Notes under the pieces: generated by a model
Seen by the model: only the letters and a program-made list of their open reading frames with translations
What the model was told of the DNA's origin: nothing
Database searches by the model: none
In this document: in pieces, positions 25,283 to 33,871 of the stretch
How the letters are laid out: the number at the start of each line of letters is the position of its first letter
How positions within the stretch are numbered: position 1 is the stretch's first letter
Assembly (NCBI RefSeq): GCF_021129305.1
Contig: NZ_JAJOMB010000001.1
Coordinates: forward strand, 434,001-498,000
DNA: 64,000 nt
Reading direction: 5' to 3'
From: Kineosporia babensis
Lineage (GTDB): Bacteria; Actinomycetota; Actinomycetes; Actinomycetales; Kineosporiaceae
Made by a program: the position numbers and the translations under genes

Positions 25283-25544
25283 GAAGCGGCTCCCTGTTTC
25301 GCGTCGAGCCGCTCACCCGGGCAGTTTCGGCCGCATACAGGCGCACCCGGGCAGGCTCCCGACATCCTTGTCGGCTGCTGCACAACTTCTAACAAGTTAC
25401 GCCAGATCGGATGATTCGGTAACCGGGTGATTACTGCGGAATCCGCTCGGCGCAGCTTCGTCGAACCTGCTCCGCAGGCCACAACCGCGCGGTAGGTTCG
25501 ACGCCAGGGGGATGTCGATCTCGGGCCCGAGGGGAGCGGCAGGC

Positions 25545-26618
25545 ATGGAAAGCCAGCTGCCGGAGACTGCAGGAATGCACGAGGAAACCGCACGACGGGG
25601 ACAACCGCTCGGACGTCGCCCGACCATGCGGGACGTCGCCGCGGTCGCGGGCGTCAGCTTGAAAACGGTTTCGAGGGTGGTGAACGGGGAACCGGGGGTC
25701 TCCAGCACCCTCGGCCGCCGGGTGCGCGACGCCATCGACGAGCTCGACTTCCGGCCGAACATCGGGGCCCGCAGCCTGCGGCGCGCGGGGGGCCGGACCG
25801 CAACTGTCGGATTACTGCTTGAGGACGTGTCGAACCCGTTCTCCTCGGCCCTCCAGCGGGCGGTCGAGGACGTGGCGATCCCGCGCGGGGTCATGGTGTT
25901 CACGGCCAGTCTGGACGAAGACCCGCAGCGCGAGCGCGAGCTCACCCGCGCCTTCAGCGCCCGCCGGGCCGACGGTCTGATCATCGCCCCGGCCAGTACC
26001 GACCAGTCGTACCTGGAGAGCGAGGTCCGGGCCGGCACCGCGATCGTCTGCATCGACCGCGCGGCCCGGCGCCTGGAGGTGGACTCGGTGCTCACCACCA
26101 ACGTGGCGGGGGCCACCGCCGGGGTGCAGCATCTCCTCGAGCACGGTCACCGGCGGATCGCCTTCCTGGGCGACCGGGCCGACATCACCACCGCCCAGCA
26201 GCGCTACGAGGGCTACCTGGCGGCGCTGAACCAGGCCGGTATCGCGGTGGACACCAGCATCGTGCTGAGCGATCTGACCAGCCAGGCACTCGCCCAGGCC
26301 GCGGCGGCGGAACTGCTGGGCCGGGCCGATCCGCCCACCGCTGTGTTCGCGGCGCAGAACCTGGTCACCATCGGCGTGGCCCGGGCGTTGCGGCAGCTGA
26401 AGCAGGAGCGCTCGGTGGCGCTGGTCGGTTTCGACGACTTCCCGCTGGCCGACCTGCTCGATCCGGGAGTCACGGTGGTGGCGCAGGATCCGATCGCGAT
26501 CGGGCGGCTGGCGGCCACGGTGCTCTTCGACCGGATCGGGGGCAACGATGCCCCACCGGCCACGCACGTGGTTCCGACCCGGCTGATCGCCCGGGGCTCG
26601 GGCGAGATCCGGCCCTGA
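25545..26618 (+). CDS. LacI-family transcriptional regulator
   Basis: A 357-residue repressor with the LacI HTH (MRDVAAVAGVSLKTVSRVVN, about residues 28-47), the hinge PNIGARSLRR and a sugar-binding core of the periplasmic-binding fold (TVGLLLEDVSNPFSS to VTVVAQDPIAIGRLAATVLF). GGGGAG eight bases before the ATG at 25545 decides the start over ATGs at 25512 and 25575. Being divergent from frcB, it probably controls the frc operon. The intergenic AACTT-N5-AAGTT (25384-25398) is one possible operator. A LacI-like palindrome also lies within its own HTH codons (25658-25675). Confidence 0.92.
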   Translation: MESQLPETAGMHEETARRGQPLGRRPTMRDVAAVAGVSLKTVSRVVNGEPGVSSTLGRRVRDAIDELDFRPNIGARSLRRAGGRTATVGLLLEDVSNPFSSALQRAVEDVAIPRGVMVFTASLDEDPQRERELTRAFSARRADGLIIAPASTDQSYLESEVRAGTAIVCIDRAARRLEVDSVLTTNVAGATAGVQHLLEHGHRRIAFLGDRADITTAQQRYEGYLAALNQAGIAVDTSIVLSDLTSQALAQAAAAELLGRADPPTAVFAAQNLVTIGVARALRQLKQERSVALVGFDDFPLADLLDPGVTVVAQDPIAIGRLAATVLFDRIGGNDAPPATHVVPTRLIARGSGEIRP

Positions 26619-26621
26619 GGC

Positions 26622-27719
26622 CTATTCGAAACGCATGGCGTGACGGCGCGGCCAGACCACCGTCACCCGCTGGCCCGCGCCCACCGGAAGATCCTCCGGA
26701 GCAGCGCTGTTCAGTCGCAGCACCTGGATCTGCGCGCCCTCGGCGTCCAGCCTCACCGTGATCCGTGAGGTCGCGCCCAGATAGACCACGCGCAGCACCG
26801 TGCCGGTGGCCAGTACCTCGTCGGCCTCGGCCGGGTAGTCGTCGCCGACCACGCGGATCTTCTCCGGCCGCACGCTGAAAGTTGCCGTCTGGTTGAGCAA
26901 CTGCACCGAGACCGCCGGCTCGAGCAGATTCACCGTGCCGATCGTCGCCGCCACCTGAGCGCTGGCCGGGCGCTCGTAGATCTCCAGCGGCGTTCCGGTC
27001 TGGGCGATCTTCCCGTTCAGCAGCACCGCGATCCGGTCACTGAGGCTCAGGGCCTGCTGGGCGTTCCGGGTGGCGACCACCAGGCTCAGGGCGAACTCCT
27101 GCCGGATCGCGCGGATCTCGTCCTGCACGTGGTCCCGCCGAGCGTGGTCGATCCCCGCAAGCGGGTCGTCGAGCAGGATCACCTGCGCTCCGGCCAGTAG
27201 CTCGCGCCCTATCGCTACGAAAAGCTGTTGCTCGGCGGGAATCTCGGCGGCTCTGGCCTGTGGATCGCCCCGGTGGCCGATGCCTTTGAGAACGGAACCA
27301 ACCTCGTCCTCAATTTCACGTCGGCCCGCTCCTCGGATTCTGGCTGCTGCGGCCAGCACATCGCGGACGCTCTGGCGGGGTGCGAATCCGGTGCCGGCGA
27401 GGCCGATGGCTCGGCTGCCTTTGGGTACTTCCTGGCCGGCCAGGTGGATGTGACCGCCGTCGGGCTTGTCACCACCGGCCAGAACCTCCAGCAGAGCCGA
27501 CTTTCCGGCACCGGCCGGGCCGAGCAGCGTGAGTACCTCGTGCTCGTACACCGCCAGATCCACCCCGTCCAGCACGGTGATCTGGTGCGAACGCGAGCCT
27601 GATGCTTTGCGCAGACCGGTGATCGTCAGCCATGGCGTCGGCAGATCGAGGTCCTGCAGATAGGACTGGTGCTGATAGTGCGATTGATAGGGCTGGTGCG
27701 ACAGGTGTGAAGCAGCCAC
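26622..27719 (-). CDS. MalK/PotA-like ABC ATPase with degenerate catalytic motifs
   Basis: A 365-residue protein with the layout of an importer ATPase: a nucleotide-binding domain, then a TOBE-like C-terminal part (FSVRPEKIRVV, then VLRVVYLGATSRITVRL). Walker A is intact (GPAGAGKSA, 67-75). The rest is eroded: the signature LSGGQ is replaced by IPAEQ (about 160-164), the Walker B catalytic Glu is Asp185 (ILLDDP), the switch His is Arg218 (VATRNAQQAL) and the Q-loop Gln appears lost. The N-terminus is rich in His, Gln and Tyr. No permease or binding protein is adjacent. It may bind ATP without turning it over, acting as a regulator. The start is GTG at 27719, after AGGGTGGG. Confidence 0.85.
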   Translation of the reverse strand: MAASHLSHQPYQSHYQHQSYLQDLDLPTPWLTITGLRKASGSRSHQITVLDGVDLAVYEHEVLTLLGPAGAGKSALLEVLAGGDKPDGGHIHLAGQEVPKGSRAIGLAGTGFAPRQSVRDVLAAAARIRGAGRREIEDEVGSVLKGIGHRGDPQARAAEIPAEQQLFVAIGRELLAGAQVILLDDPLAGIDHARRDHVQDEIRAIRQEFALSLVVATRNAQQALSLSDRIAVLLNGKIAQTGTPLEIYERPASAQVAATIGTVNLLEPAVSVQLLNQTATFSVRPEKIRVVGDDYPAEADEVLATGTVLRVVYLGATSRITVRLDAEGAQIQVLRLNSAAPEDLPVGAGQRVTVVWPRRHAMRFE

Positions 27720-27837
27720 GTGTTTCCCACCCTCAGATCGGTCCGGTCGTGCCGCCCCCACCAGCGGCGGGCACCATTCTAGGCCGCCAGTGGATCACCG
27801 GACCCGTCTCACCTGCAGCTTTACCCCAGACACGCAG

Positions 27838-27902
27838 AAACTCCCCCGCGATCATGCACTTTCTCCCCGGTCGGGAGAAGGTGCGATCACGGAGGAGTTC
27901 CG
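27838..27902. terminator. Long imperfect hairpin between the DUF1206 gene and the ABC ATPase
   Basis: The core TTCTCCC/GGGAGAA (27861-27867 and 27873-27879) is extended outward by TGCAC/GTGCG, GATC/GATC and AACTCC/GGAGTT with small bulges. It follows the DUF1206 stop on the minus strand. Confidence 0.65.
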
Positions 27903-27922
27903 CGTGACTACCGGTGCTGCGC

Positions 27923-28783
27923 TTACCCTTCCTTGTGCTGGCGCGCCGTCACCAGCTGGAACACCGCGTAGCAGGCCAGGCCCAGGGCGACCAGGGTGAG
28001 GATCCACTGGCCGAAGGGCTGTCCGGCCAGGGTCTTCAGCGCGGCGTCCAGGCCGCTGGCCTCTTCCGGGTCGGCCTGGATCCCGGCCACGACGAACAGG
28101 ATGCCCAGCACGCCGAACGCGACGCCGCGGGAGATCCAGCCGGCCTGACCGAGACGGGTGATGCCCCGGCCCGGGTGGCCTTCCAGCTTCTCCAGGAACT
28201 TCTTCTTCACGCCCTTGTAGGCCATATACCCGGCGTAGGCGAGCACGCCCAGACCCAGGATGACCACCAGCACGCGACCGGCCGGCGCCTCCATCAGCGT
28301 GGCCGTCCAGTCGGACGTCTTCTCGCTGGAACTCTGGCTGCTGCCACCGCCCAGGCCGATCTTCAGCGACTGCACGGCCAGCGCGGCGCCGAAAATGCCT
28401 TTACCGGCTGCACTTACCCGCTTGAAGGCGCTGTCGTCGCTCGGCGGGCCGATGATGCTGAGCAGGAACTGCCAGACCGCGAAGCCGATCAGGCCGAGCC
28501 CCATCACCACGAGAAGCACCTGGCCGAAGGGCTTCTCGGCCACTTCCTGCAGGGCTCCGGTGTTGTCGGCGCTCTCTTCCGAGCCGCCCCAGGCCACCTG
28601 CAGGGCGATCCAGGCCAGCAACAGGTAGACCACCCCGATGGCGGCGACGCCGACCTGGCCGAGCTTCTTCAGCCACGGCGAATTTGCCTGATGAGCAAGA
28701 CCTTTGGCGGTGTTCTGGGCCTTCTTGGCGCCCGATCCGTTGCCCTCTGATCCGCCATTGCGTGTCGGCGTCGTACTGGCCAT
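27923..28783 (-). CDS. DUF1206 membrane protein
   Basis: A 286-residue integral membrane protein made of three tandem copies of a two-helix unit. Each copy has a first helix after a Gly-rich turn (GQVGVAAIGVVYLLLAW; GKGIFGAALAVQSL; GWISRGVAFGVLGILFVVAG) and a second after a P(A/F)G motif (KPFGQVLLVVMGLGLIGF; PAGRVLVVILGLGVLAYAGY; QPFGQWILTLVALGLACYAV). This is the DUF1206 pattern. The function is unknown. A Gly/Ser/Asn-rich cytoplasmic tail leads. GAGAGG upstream of the ATG at 28783 supports that start over an upstream one. Confidence 0.93.
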   Translation of the reverse strand: MASTTPTRNGGSEGNGSGAKKAQNTAKGLAHQANSPWLKKLGQVGVAAIGVVYLLLAWIALQVAWGGSEESADNTGALQEVAEKPFGQVLLVVMGLGLIGFAVWQFLLSIIGPPSDDSAFKRVSAAGKGIFGAALAVQSLKIGLGGGSSQSSSEKTSDWTATLMEAPAGRVLVVILGLGVLAYAGYMAYKGVKKKFLEKLEGHPGRGITRLGQAGWISRGVAFGVLGILFVVAGIQADPEEASGLDAALKTLAGQPFGQWILTLVALGLACYAVFQLVTARQHKEG

Positions 28784-28876
28784 GGTTCGACCTCTCACTT
28801 TCCTACGTGGTTGATCGCCGGACCAAAGTCGCACGATCGGATCAACCCCGCATATCGAGAGGGCTTGACGCGGGAG

Positions 28877-29620
28877 TCAGACCAGGGGTAGCAGCGCCTG
28901 CGCCACCCGCAGCTCGTCCGGCGTGGTCACGTGCACGTTGGTGGGCTCCCCGGCGACCACGACCACGCGCCCACCGGCCGCGCCGACCATCGCCGAGTCC
29001 TCCACCGCGTCCTCGATCTGCTCGTGGGCCCGGCGCAGTACGGCCAGGTCGAACGCCATCGGCATCTGGGCCGACACGCTGCCCCCGGCCGCAGTTGTGG
29101 CGCCCGCCAGACCAAGGATCCGAGGGCTTGAGGACGTGTCGCCCGACCTCACGCTCTCGGCCTGCGTTTCGCTGTTTACCTGCGGTGCGCGGGCGGTGAC
29201 GGTCGCGCCGGCGGCGAGGCCATCGTCCTCAAGCTTCTTTACTGCGTCGGTGAGCGGTAGCCCCGGAAGCGCGGCATCGGCTCCGGCGCGCACCGCCGCA
29301 ATAACGCGTTCGTAGAGCTCCGGGGTAGCGAGCGGGTGCGCCGCGTCGGTGATGCAGACGACCTCAGCGTCCTCCGGCAACGCCCTGAGCCCCGAGCGCA
29401 CCGACTCAGCCCGTGTGGCGCCCCCGGTAGCGTTCCTGGTGTTGCCCGCGAACTTCCAATCGTGGCCGGCCGGAAGCACGACCACCACGCCGTCGCAGCA
29501 CTCGGCCGCGATGCTGACCACTCGTTCCAGCAGAGTCTGCTCGCCCAGCTTGGCAAACTGCTTCAGCCCACCGAACCGGGTGCCACCACCGCCGGCGAGA
29601 ACAACGCCCCAGACGCTCAT
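28877..29620 (-). CDS. ispD: 2-C-methyl-D-erythritol 4-phosphate cytidylyltransferase
   Basis: Encodes 247 residues. It transfers CMP from CTP to MEP in the non-mevalonate isoprenoid pathway. The nucleotide-binding loop LAGGGGTRFGGLKQF, ITDAAHPLATPELYERVI (equivalent of the catalytic DAARP block) and the C-terminal NVHVTTPDELRVAQALL (NIKVTTPED type) identify the IspD/TarI family. Oddities: an insertion of about 20-25 residues after ARAPQ, the usual TPQ block reads AQMPM, and ispF is absent next door. A ribitol-5-phosphate cytidylyltransferase is therefore a real alternative. An ATG three codons upstream also exists. Confidence 0.75.
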   Translation of the reverse strand: MSVWGVVLAGGGGTRFGGLKQFAKLGEQTLLERVVSIAAECCDGVVVVLPAGHDWKFAGNTRNATGGATRAESVRSGLRALPEDAEVVCITDAAHPLATPELYERVIAAVRAGADAALPGLPLTDAVKKLEDDGLAAGATVTARAPQVNSETQAESVRSGDTSSSPRILGLAGATTAAGGSVSAQMPMAFDLAVLRRAHEQIEDAVEDSAMVGAAGGRVVVVAGEPTNVHVTTPDELRVAQALLPLV

Positions 29621-29719
29621 GGGCGTCACCGTATCGCCCGTCCTGCCCTGGCTTGACCGGCGTCACAGGTGGCCGCTTCCCGGGATCTCGGTCGGCCCTG
29701 AGCTGGCGGCCAAGGCCGT

Positions 29720-29766
29720 GATCGGGAAGACAAAACCACGCTATGAGGGGTTTTGTCTTCCCGATC
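29720..29766. terminator. Perfect 18-bp hairpin upstream of ispD
   Basis: GATCGGGAAGACAAAACC (29720-29737) is fully complementary to GGTTTTGTCTTCCCGATC (29749-29766), with an 11-base loop. It lies about 100 bp before the ispD start. The remaining bases of 29630-30021 contain no codable gene and presumably hold the ispD promoter. Confidence 0.75.
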
Positions 29767-29922
29767 CCGAGCGAACCCGTCCAGCTGGCCTCGGAGAAGC
29801 GGGCTGGCGTTGCGTACATCGAGTACAAGCGGGACCAGATGTACCCGGTGTACACAACACGCGGTGTGCTCTGCTGATCAGGCGCCGCGAAAGCCAGCCG
29901 CTTCACCAAGCTCGCCGGCCTC

Positions 29923-29966
29923 ACACGACGGCCCGCCCCCTGTGACCAGGAGACGGGCCGTTGTGT
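29923..29966 (-). terminator. Terminator of the purSQL operon
   Basis: ACACGACGGCCCG (29923-29935) pairs with CGGGCCGTTGTGT (29954-29966) with one G-U pair, 56 bp past the purL stop codon. Confidence 0.7.
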
Positions 29967-30021
29967 TGGTGCTGTGTTCGGTTGTTTCTACCGCTGTGAT
30001 CGTGCTGCGTGAGCGGGTGGC

Positions 30022-32334
30022 TCAGGCGTTCAATGCCTCGGGCAGCGTGCGCTCGTGAGCGACCCGCAACTCGTCGAGCGTGAGCTCGAAGCGGCCCTCG
30101 ACCGCGACGGTCTCCCCGCCGGTCGAGCCGAGTGCCACCACCGGCACGCCCTGGGCCTGGCAGGCCTCGGTGAACTGCTGCGCTGCCTCCGGCTTGACCG
30201 CGACCACGGCCCGGGCGGCGGACTCGGCGAACAGCAGGGTGAACGCGTCCACCCCGTCCCGCTCGCAGGCCGCCTCCAGCGAGACCGTGGCGCCCACGCC
30301 GTGGCGCAGGCTGGACTCGACCAGGGCTTGGGCCAGGCCACCGTCGGACAGGTCGTGCGCGGCGACGACCAGCTCGTCGCTCGAGGCCTGGACCATGACC
30401 GTGGCCAGGGCCTGCTCGGCGGCGAGGTCGACCTGCGGCGGCAGACCGCCCAGGTGCTCGTGCTGCGACCAGGCCCACTCGGACCCGGCGAACTCGGCCC
30501 GGGTGGTGCCGAGCAGGAACAGCTGGGCACCGGCGGACTTCCAGCCGGAGGGGGTGCGGCGGGCCACGTCGTCCAGTACGCCGAGCACGCCGACCACCGG
30601 GGTGGGGTGGATGGCCGTGCTGCCGGTCTGGTTGTACAGGCTGACGTTGCCGCCGGTGACCGGGATGCCGAGGGTCTGGCAGCCGTCGGCGAGACCGCGC
30701 ACGGCCTCGGCGAACTGCCACATCACGGCCGGGTCCTCCGGGGAACCGAAGTTCAGGCAGTCGGTGACCGCGAGCGGCTTGCCCCCGGCCACGCCGACGT
30801 TGCGGTACGCCTCGGCCAGGGCCAGCTGCGCACCGGTGTACGGGTCGAGGGCGGCGAAGCGCTGGTTGCAGTCGGTGGCGATGGCCACGCCCAGACCGCT
30901 CTCCTCGTCGACCCGCAGCACACCCGCGTCGTCCGGCATCGCCTGGGCGGTGTTGCCCTGGACGTACTTGTCGTACTGGTTGGTGATCCAGGCGCGGCTG
31001 GCCAGGTTCGGCGTGCCGGCCATGGTGACGACCAGGCTCTTCAGCTCGTCGTCGGTCTGCGGCTTGGGCAGGCGGTCCGGGGTGTCGGCCTGACGGGCGT
31101 CCAGCCACTCGGGCCGGGAGTACGGGCGCTCGTAGACCGGGCCGTCGTGGGCCACACTGCGCGGCGGCACGTCGACGATGGTCTCGCCGTGCCAGAGCAC
31201 GACCAGGCGACCGGTGTCGGTGACCTCACCCATCACGGTGGCCTCGACGTCCCACCGGTTGGTGATCTCCAGGAAGCCGGGCAGGTCCTCCGGCGTGACG
31301 ACGGCCATCATGCGTTCCTGCGACTCGCTCATCAGGATCTCTTCCGGTGCCAGCGTGGAGTCACGCAGCGGGGCCCGGTCGAGGTGCACCAGCATGCCGC
31401 CGTCGCCGTTGCTCGCCAGCTCGGAGAAGGCGCAGCTCAGGCCGGCCGCCCCGAGGTCCTGGATGCCCTGGACCACGTCGGCCTTGAACAGGTCCAGGCA
31501 GCACTCGATCAGCACCTTCTCGGCGAACGGGTCGCCGACCTGCACGGCCGGGCGCTTGGTCGGCCCGCCCTCGGTGAAGGTGTCGCTCGCGAGGATCGAA
31601 GCTCCGCCGATGCCGTCGCCGCCGGTGCGGGCGCCGAATAGGACCACCAGGTTGCCGTTGCCGCGGGCGTTGGCCAGGTGGATGTCCTCGTGCCGCAGGG
31701 TGCCCACGGCCAGCGCGTTGACCAGCGGGTTGCCCTGGTAGCAGGGGTCGAAGGAGACCTCGCCGCCGATGTTGGGCAGGCCCAGGCAGTTGCCGTAGCC
31801 GCCGACCCCGGCCACGATCCCGGGCAGCACCCGGTGCGTGTCGGGGTGGTCGAGGGCGCCGAAGCGCAGCGGGTCCATCACCGCGACCGGGCGGGCGCCC
31901 ATCGAGATGATGTCGCGGACGATGCCGCCGACGCCGGTGGCCGCACCCTGGTAGGGCTCGACGTAGCTGGGGTGGTTGTGGCTCTCCACCTTGAAGGTGA
32001 CCGCCCAGCCCTGGCCGATGTCGACCACGCCGGCGTTCTCGCCGATGCCGACCAGCAGATGTTCCTTCATCGCCTCGGTGGTCTTCTCACCGAACTGGCG
32101 CAGGTGCACCTTGCTGGACTTGTACGAGCAGTGCTCGCTCCACATCACCGAGTACATCGCCAGCTCGGAGCCGGTGGGGCGGCGCTCGAGAATCTTGCGG
32201 ACGGCCTCGTACTCGTCGGCCTTCATGCCGAGCGCGGCCCACGGCTGCTCCACGTCGGGCGTGGTGGCGGCCTTCTCGACGGTGTCGAGCGCGGCGCGCT
32301 GCTCGGGGGTGAGGTTCATGCTGTCGCTGGTCAC
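30022..32334 (-). CDS. purL: Phosphoribosylformylglycinamidine synthase II
   Basis: A 770-residue catalytic subunit of the FGAM synthase complex, which converts FGAR, glutamine and ATP to FGAM together with PurQ and PurS. Typical small-PurL blocks are present: [63 protein letters not shown] and [13 protein letters not shown]. The GTG start overlaps the purQ stop (GTGA at 32331-32334), so the subunits are translationally coupled. It is the last gene of the purS-purQ-purL order. Confidence 0.97.
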   Translation of the reverse strand: MTSDSMNLTPEQRAALDTVEKAATTPDVEQPWAALGMKADEYEAVRKILERRPTGSELAMYSVMWSEHCSYKSSKVHLRQFGEKTTEAMKEHLLVGIGENAGVVDIGQGWAVTFKVESHNHPSYVEPYQGAATGVGGIVRDIISMGARPVAVMDPLRFGALDHPDTHRVLPGIVAGVGGYGNCLGLPNIGGEVSFDPCYQGNPLVNALAVGTLRHEDIHLANARGNGNLVVLFGARTGGDGIGGASILASDTFTEGGPTKRPAVQVGDPFAEKVLIECCLDLFKADVVQGIQDLGAAGLSCAFSELASNGDGGMLVHLDRAPLRDSTLAPEEILMSESQERMMAVVTPEDLPGFLEITNRWDVEATVMGEVTDTGRLVVLWHGETIVDVPPRSVAHDGPVYERPYSRPEWLDARQADTPDRLPKPQTDDELKSLVVTMAGTPNLASRAWITNQYDKYVQGNTAQAMPDDAGVLRVDEESGLGVAIATDCNQRFAALDPYTGAQLALAEAYRNVGVAGGKPLAVTDCLNFGSPEDPAVMWQFAEAVRGLADGCQTLGIPVTGGNVSLYNQTGSTAIHPTPVVGVLGVLDDVARRTPSGWKSAGAQLFLLGTTRAEFAGSEWAWSQHEHLGGLPPQVDLAAEQALATVMVQASSDELVVAAHDLSDGGLAQALVESSLRHGVGATVSLEAACERDGVDAFTLLFAESAARAVVAVKPEAAQQFTEACQAQGVPVVALGSTGGETVAVEGRFELTLDELRVAHERTLPEALNA

Positions 32335-33050
32335 GCGGAGAGCACTCCCTGCAGTGCGCTGGTGAAGAAGGCGAGGCCGTCGGTGCCGTCGCCGGTGGAG
32401 TTGGCGGCCTGGGCCTCCGGGCCGTAACCGGCCTCGGTGGCGTGCTCCGGATGCGGCATCAGGCCGACGACGGTGCCGGTGGCGTTGCTGATGCCGGCGA
32501 TGTCGCGGAACGAGCCGTTGGGGTTCACGTCGAGGTAGCGGGCGACCACCCGGCCCTCACCCTCGAGCATGTCGAGAGTGGCCTGGTCGGCCGCGAAGCC
32601 ACCCTCGCCGTTCTTCAGCGGGACGACGATCTCGTCGTCCTTGCCGTAGCGGTTGGTCCAGACCGTGTCGGTGCGCTCGATCCGCAGCTTCTGGTCGCGG
32701 CAGATGAACTGCTGCTGCTCGTTGCGGATCAGCGCCCCGGGCAGCAGGTGCGACTCGCACAGCACCTGGAAGCCGTTGCAGATCCCGAGCACCGGCAGAC
32801 CGGGCGAGGTCTGGGTGGGCGGTCCGGCCAGCCGGATGATCTCGCTCATCACCGGGGCGAACCGGGCGATCGCGCCGCAGCGCAGGTAGTCGCCGTAGGA
32901 GAAACCGCCGGGGAGCACCACGGCGTCGACGCCCTTGATGTCCTCGTCGCCGTGCCAGAGGGACACCGGGGTACCGCCCGCGATCCTGACCGCACGCAGG
33001 GCGTCCCGGTCGTCGAGGCTGCCCGGGAAGGTGACGACACCGATCCGCAT
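32331..33050 (-). CDS. purQ: Phosphoribosylformylglycinamidine synthase I (glutaminase subunit)
   Basis: A 239-residue class I glutaminase that supplies ammonia to PurL. The catalytic Cys is in [11 protein letters not shown], and the His-Glu pair is in [30 protein letters not shown] is the usual start. GGAG nine bases before the ATG at 33050 favours it over the GTG at 33059, which would instead overlap the purS stop. It lies 5 bp after purS. Confidence 0.97.
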   Translation of the reverse strand: MRIGVVTFPGSLDDRDALRAVRIAGGTPVSLWHGDEDIKGVDAVVLPGGFSYGDYLRCGAIARFAPVMSEIIRLAGPPTQTSPGLPVLGICNGFQVLCESHLLPGALIRNEQQQFICRDQKLRIERTDTVWTNRYGKDDEIVVPLKNGEGGFAADQATLDMLEGEGRVVARYLDVNPNGSFRDIAGISNATGTVVGLMPHPEHATEAGYGPEAQAANSTGDGTDGLAFFTSALQGVLSA

Positions 33051-33055
33051 CGAGC

Positions 33056-33313
33056 TCACTCCTGGTCGGAGGCCGCGCGGACCGCTACGACGTCTTCGAT
33101 GACGGGGTTGGACAGCAGAGTCTCGGCGGCCTGGCGGGCGCGGTCGAGAACGGCCTGGTCGACCTCACCCTCGACCTCGAGCTCGAACCGCTTGCCCTGA
33201 CGGGCGCCGGCGAACTCCTTGAAGCCGAGCCGGGCGAGGGCCCCGACGACCGCCTTACCCTGCGGATCGAGGATCTCAGGCTTCGGCATGACGTCGATCA
33301 CGACGCGACCCAT
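33056..33313 (-). CDS. purS: FGAM synthase subunit PurS
   Basis: An 85-residue protein with the PurS pattern [21 protein letters not shown] and [20 protein letters not shown]. PurS bridges PurL and PurQ in the three-subunit enzyme. TAGGAG upstream supports the ATG at 33313. It is the first gene of the unit. An 84-bp gap separates it from the guanine deaminase gene upstream on the same strand, enough for its own promoter. Confidence 0.96.
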   Translation of the reverse strand: MGRVVIDVMPKPEILDPQGKAVVGALARLGFKEFAGARQGKRFELEVEGEVDQAVLDRARQAAETLLSNPVIEDVVAVRAASDQE

Positions 33314-33397
33314 GACATGTGCTCCTAGCTGCCAGAGGTGGGCTGATGCTGCGCCGAACGCTACCCGACGTCACCGACAAGACCGCATCGTCCCTGC

Positions 33398-33868
33398 TCA
33401 GTAGTCCGTTCGGTCCGCCTTTCGGCCCCACTCACCGAACGGCCGCTCGCGCTCGGAGACCGCGATCTGCTCCAGGGTGAGCGGCCAGGCCGCGGGCTCG
33501 GTGTGGAACACCTCGTAGAACGCGCGGTCGTCGAATCCGGCCTTGGCCGCGTCGTGCCGGTCGGCGGCGAAGACGATCCGCTCGACCCGGGCCCACAACG
33601 CCGAGGAGAAGCACATCGGGCACGGCTCGCAGGAGGTCACCAGCAGGCAGCCGTCCAGCTTGAAGGTGCCGAGCGTGCGGCAGGCGGCCCGGATCGCCAC
33701 CACCTCGGCGTGCGCGGTCGGGTCGAGCGTGGGGGTGACCTGGTTGGTCCCGGTGGCCACGAGCTCGTCACCGCGCACGATCAGGGCCCCGAACGGCCCT
33801 CCGCCGTCGGCCACGTTCTGGGCGGCCAGGTCCACCGCCTGGTTCAGCCACTCGGTCTCGGTGACCAT
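33398..33868 (-). CDS. Guanine deaminase (CDA-fold nucleoside/base deaminase)
   Basis: A 156-residue cytidine-deaminase-fold enzyme with zinc ligands and catalytic Glu in TAHAEVVAIR and TSCEPCPMC, plus GGGPFGALIV at the front. The length, the C-terminal EWGRKADRTDY-like tail and the position 3 bp after xanthine dehydrogenase fit a Bacillus GuaD-type guanine deaminase, which makes xanthine for that enzyme. A tRNA adenosine deaminase is less likely given this context. A GGGAGCTGAGGC ribosome site precedes the ATG. Confidence 0.85.
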   Translation of the reverse strand: MVTETEWLNQAVDLAAQNVADGGGPFGALIVRGDELVATGTNQVTPTLDPTAHAEVVAIRAACRTLGTFKLDGCLLVTSCEPCPMCFSSALWARVERIVFAADRHDAAKAGFDDRAFYEVFHTEPAAWPLTLEQIAVSERERPFGEWGRKADRTDY

Positions 33869-33871
33869 GCC

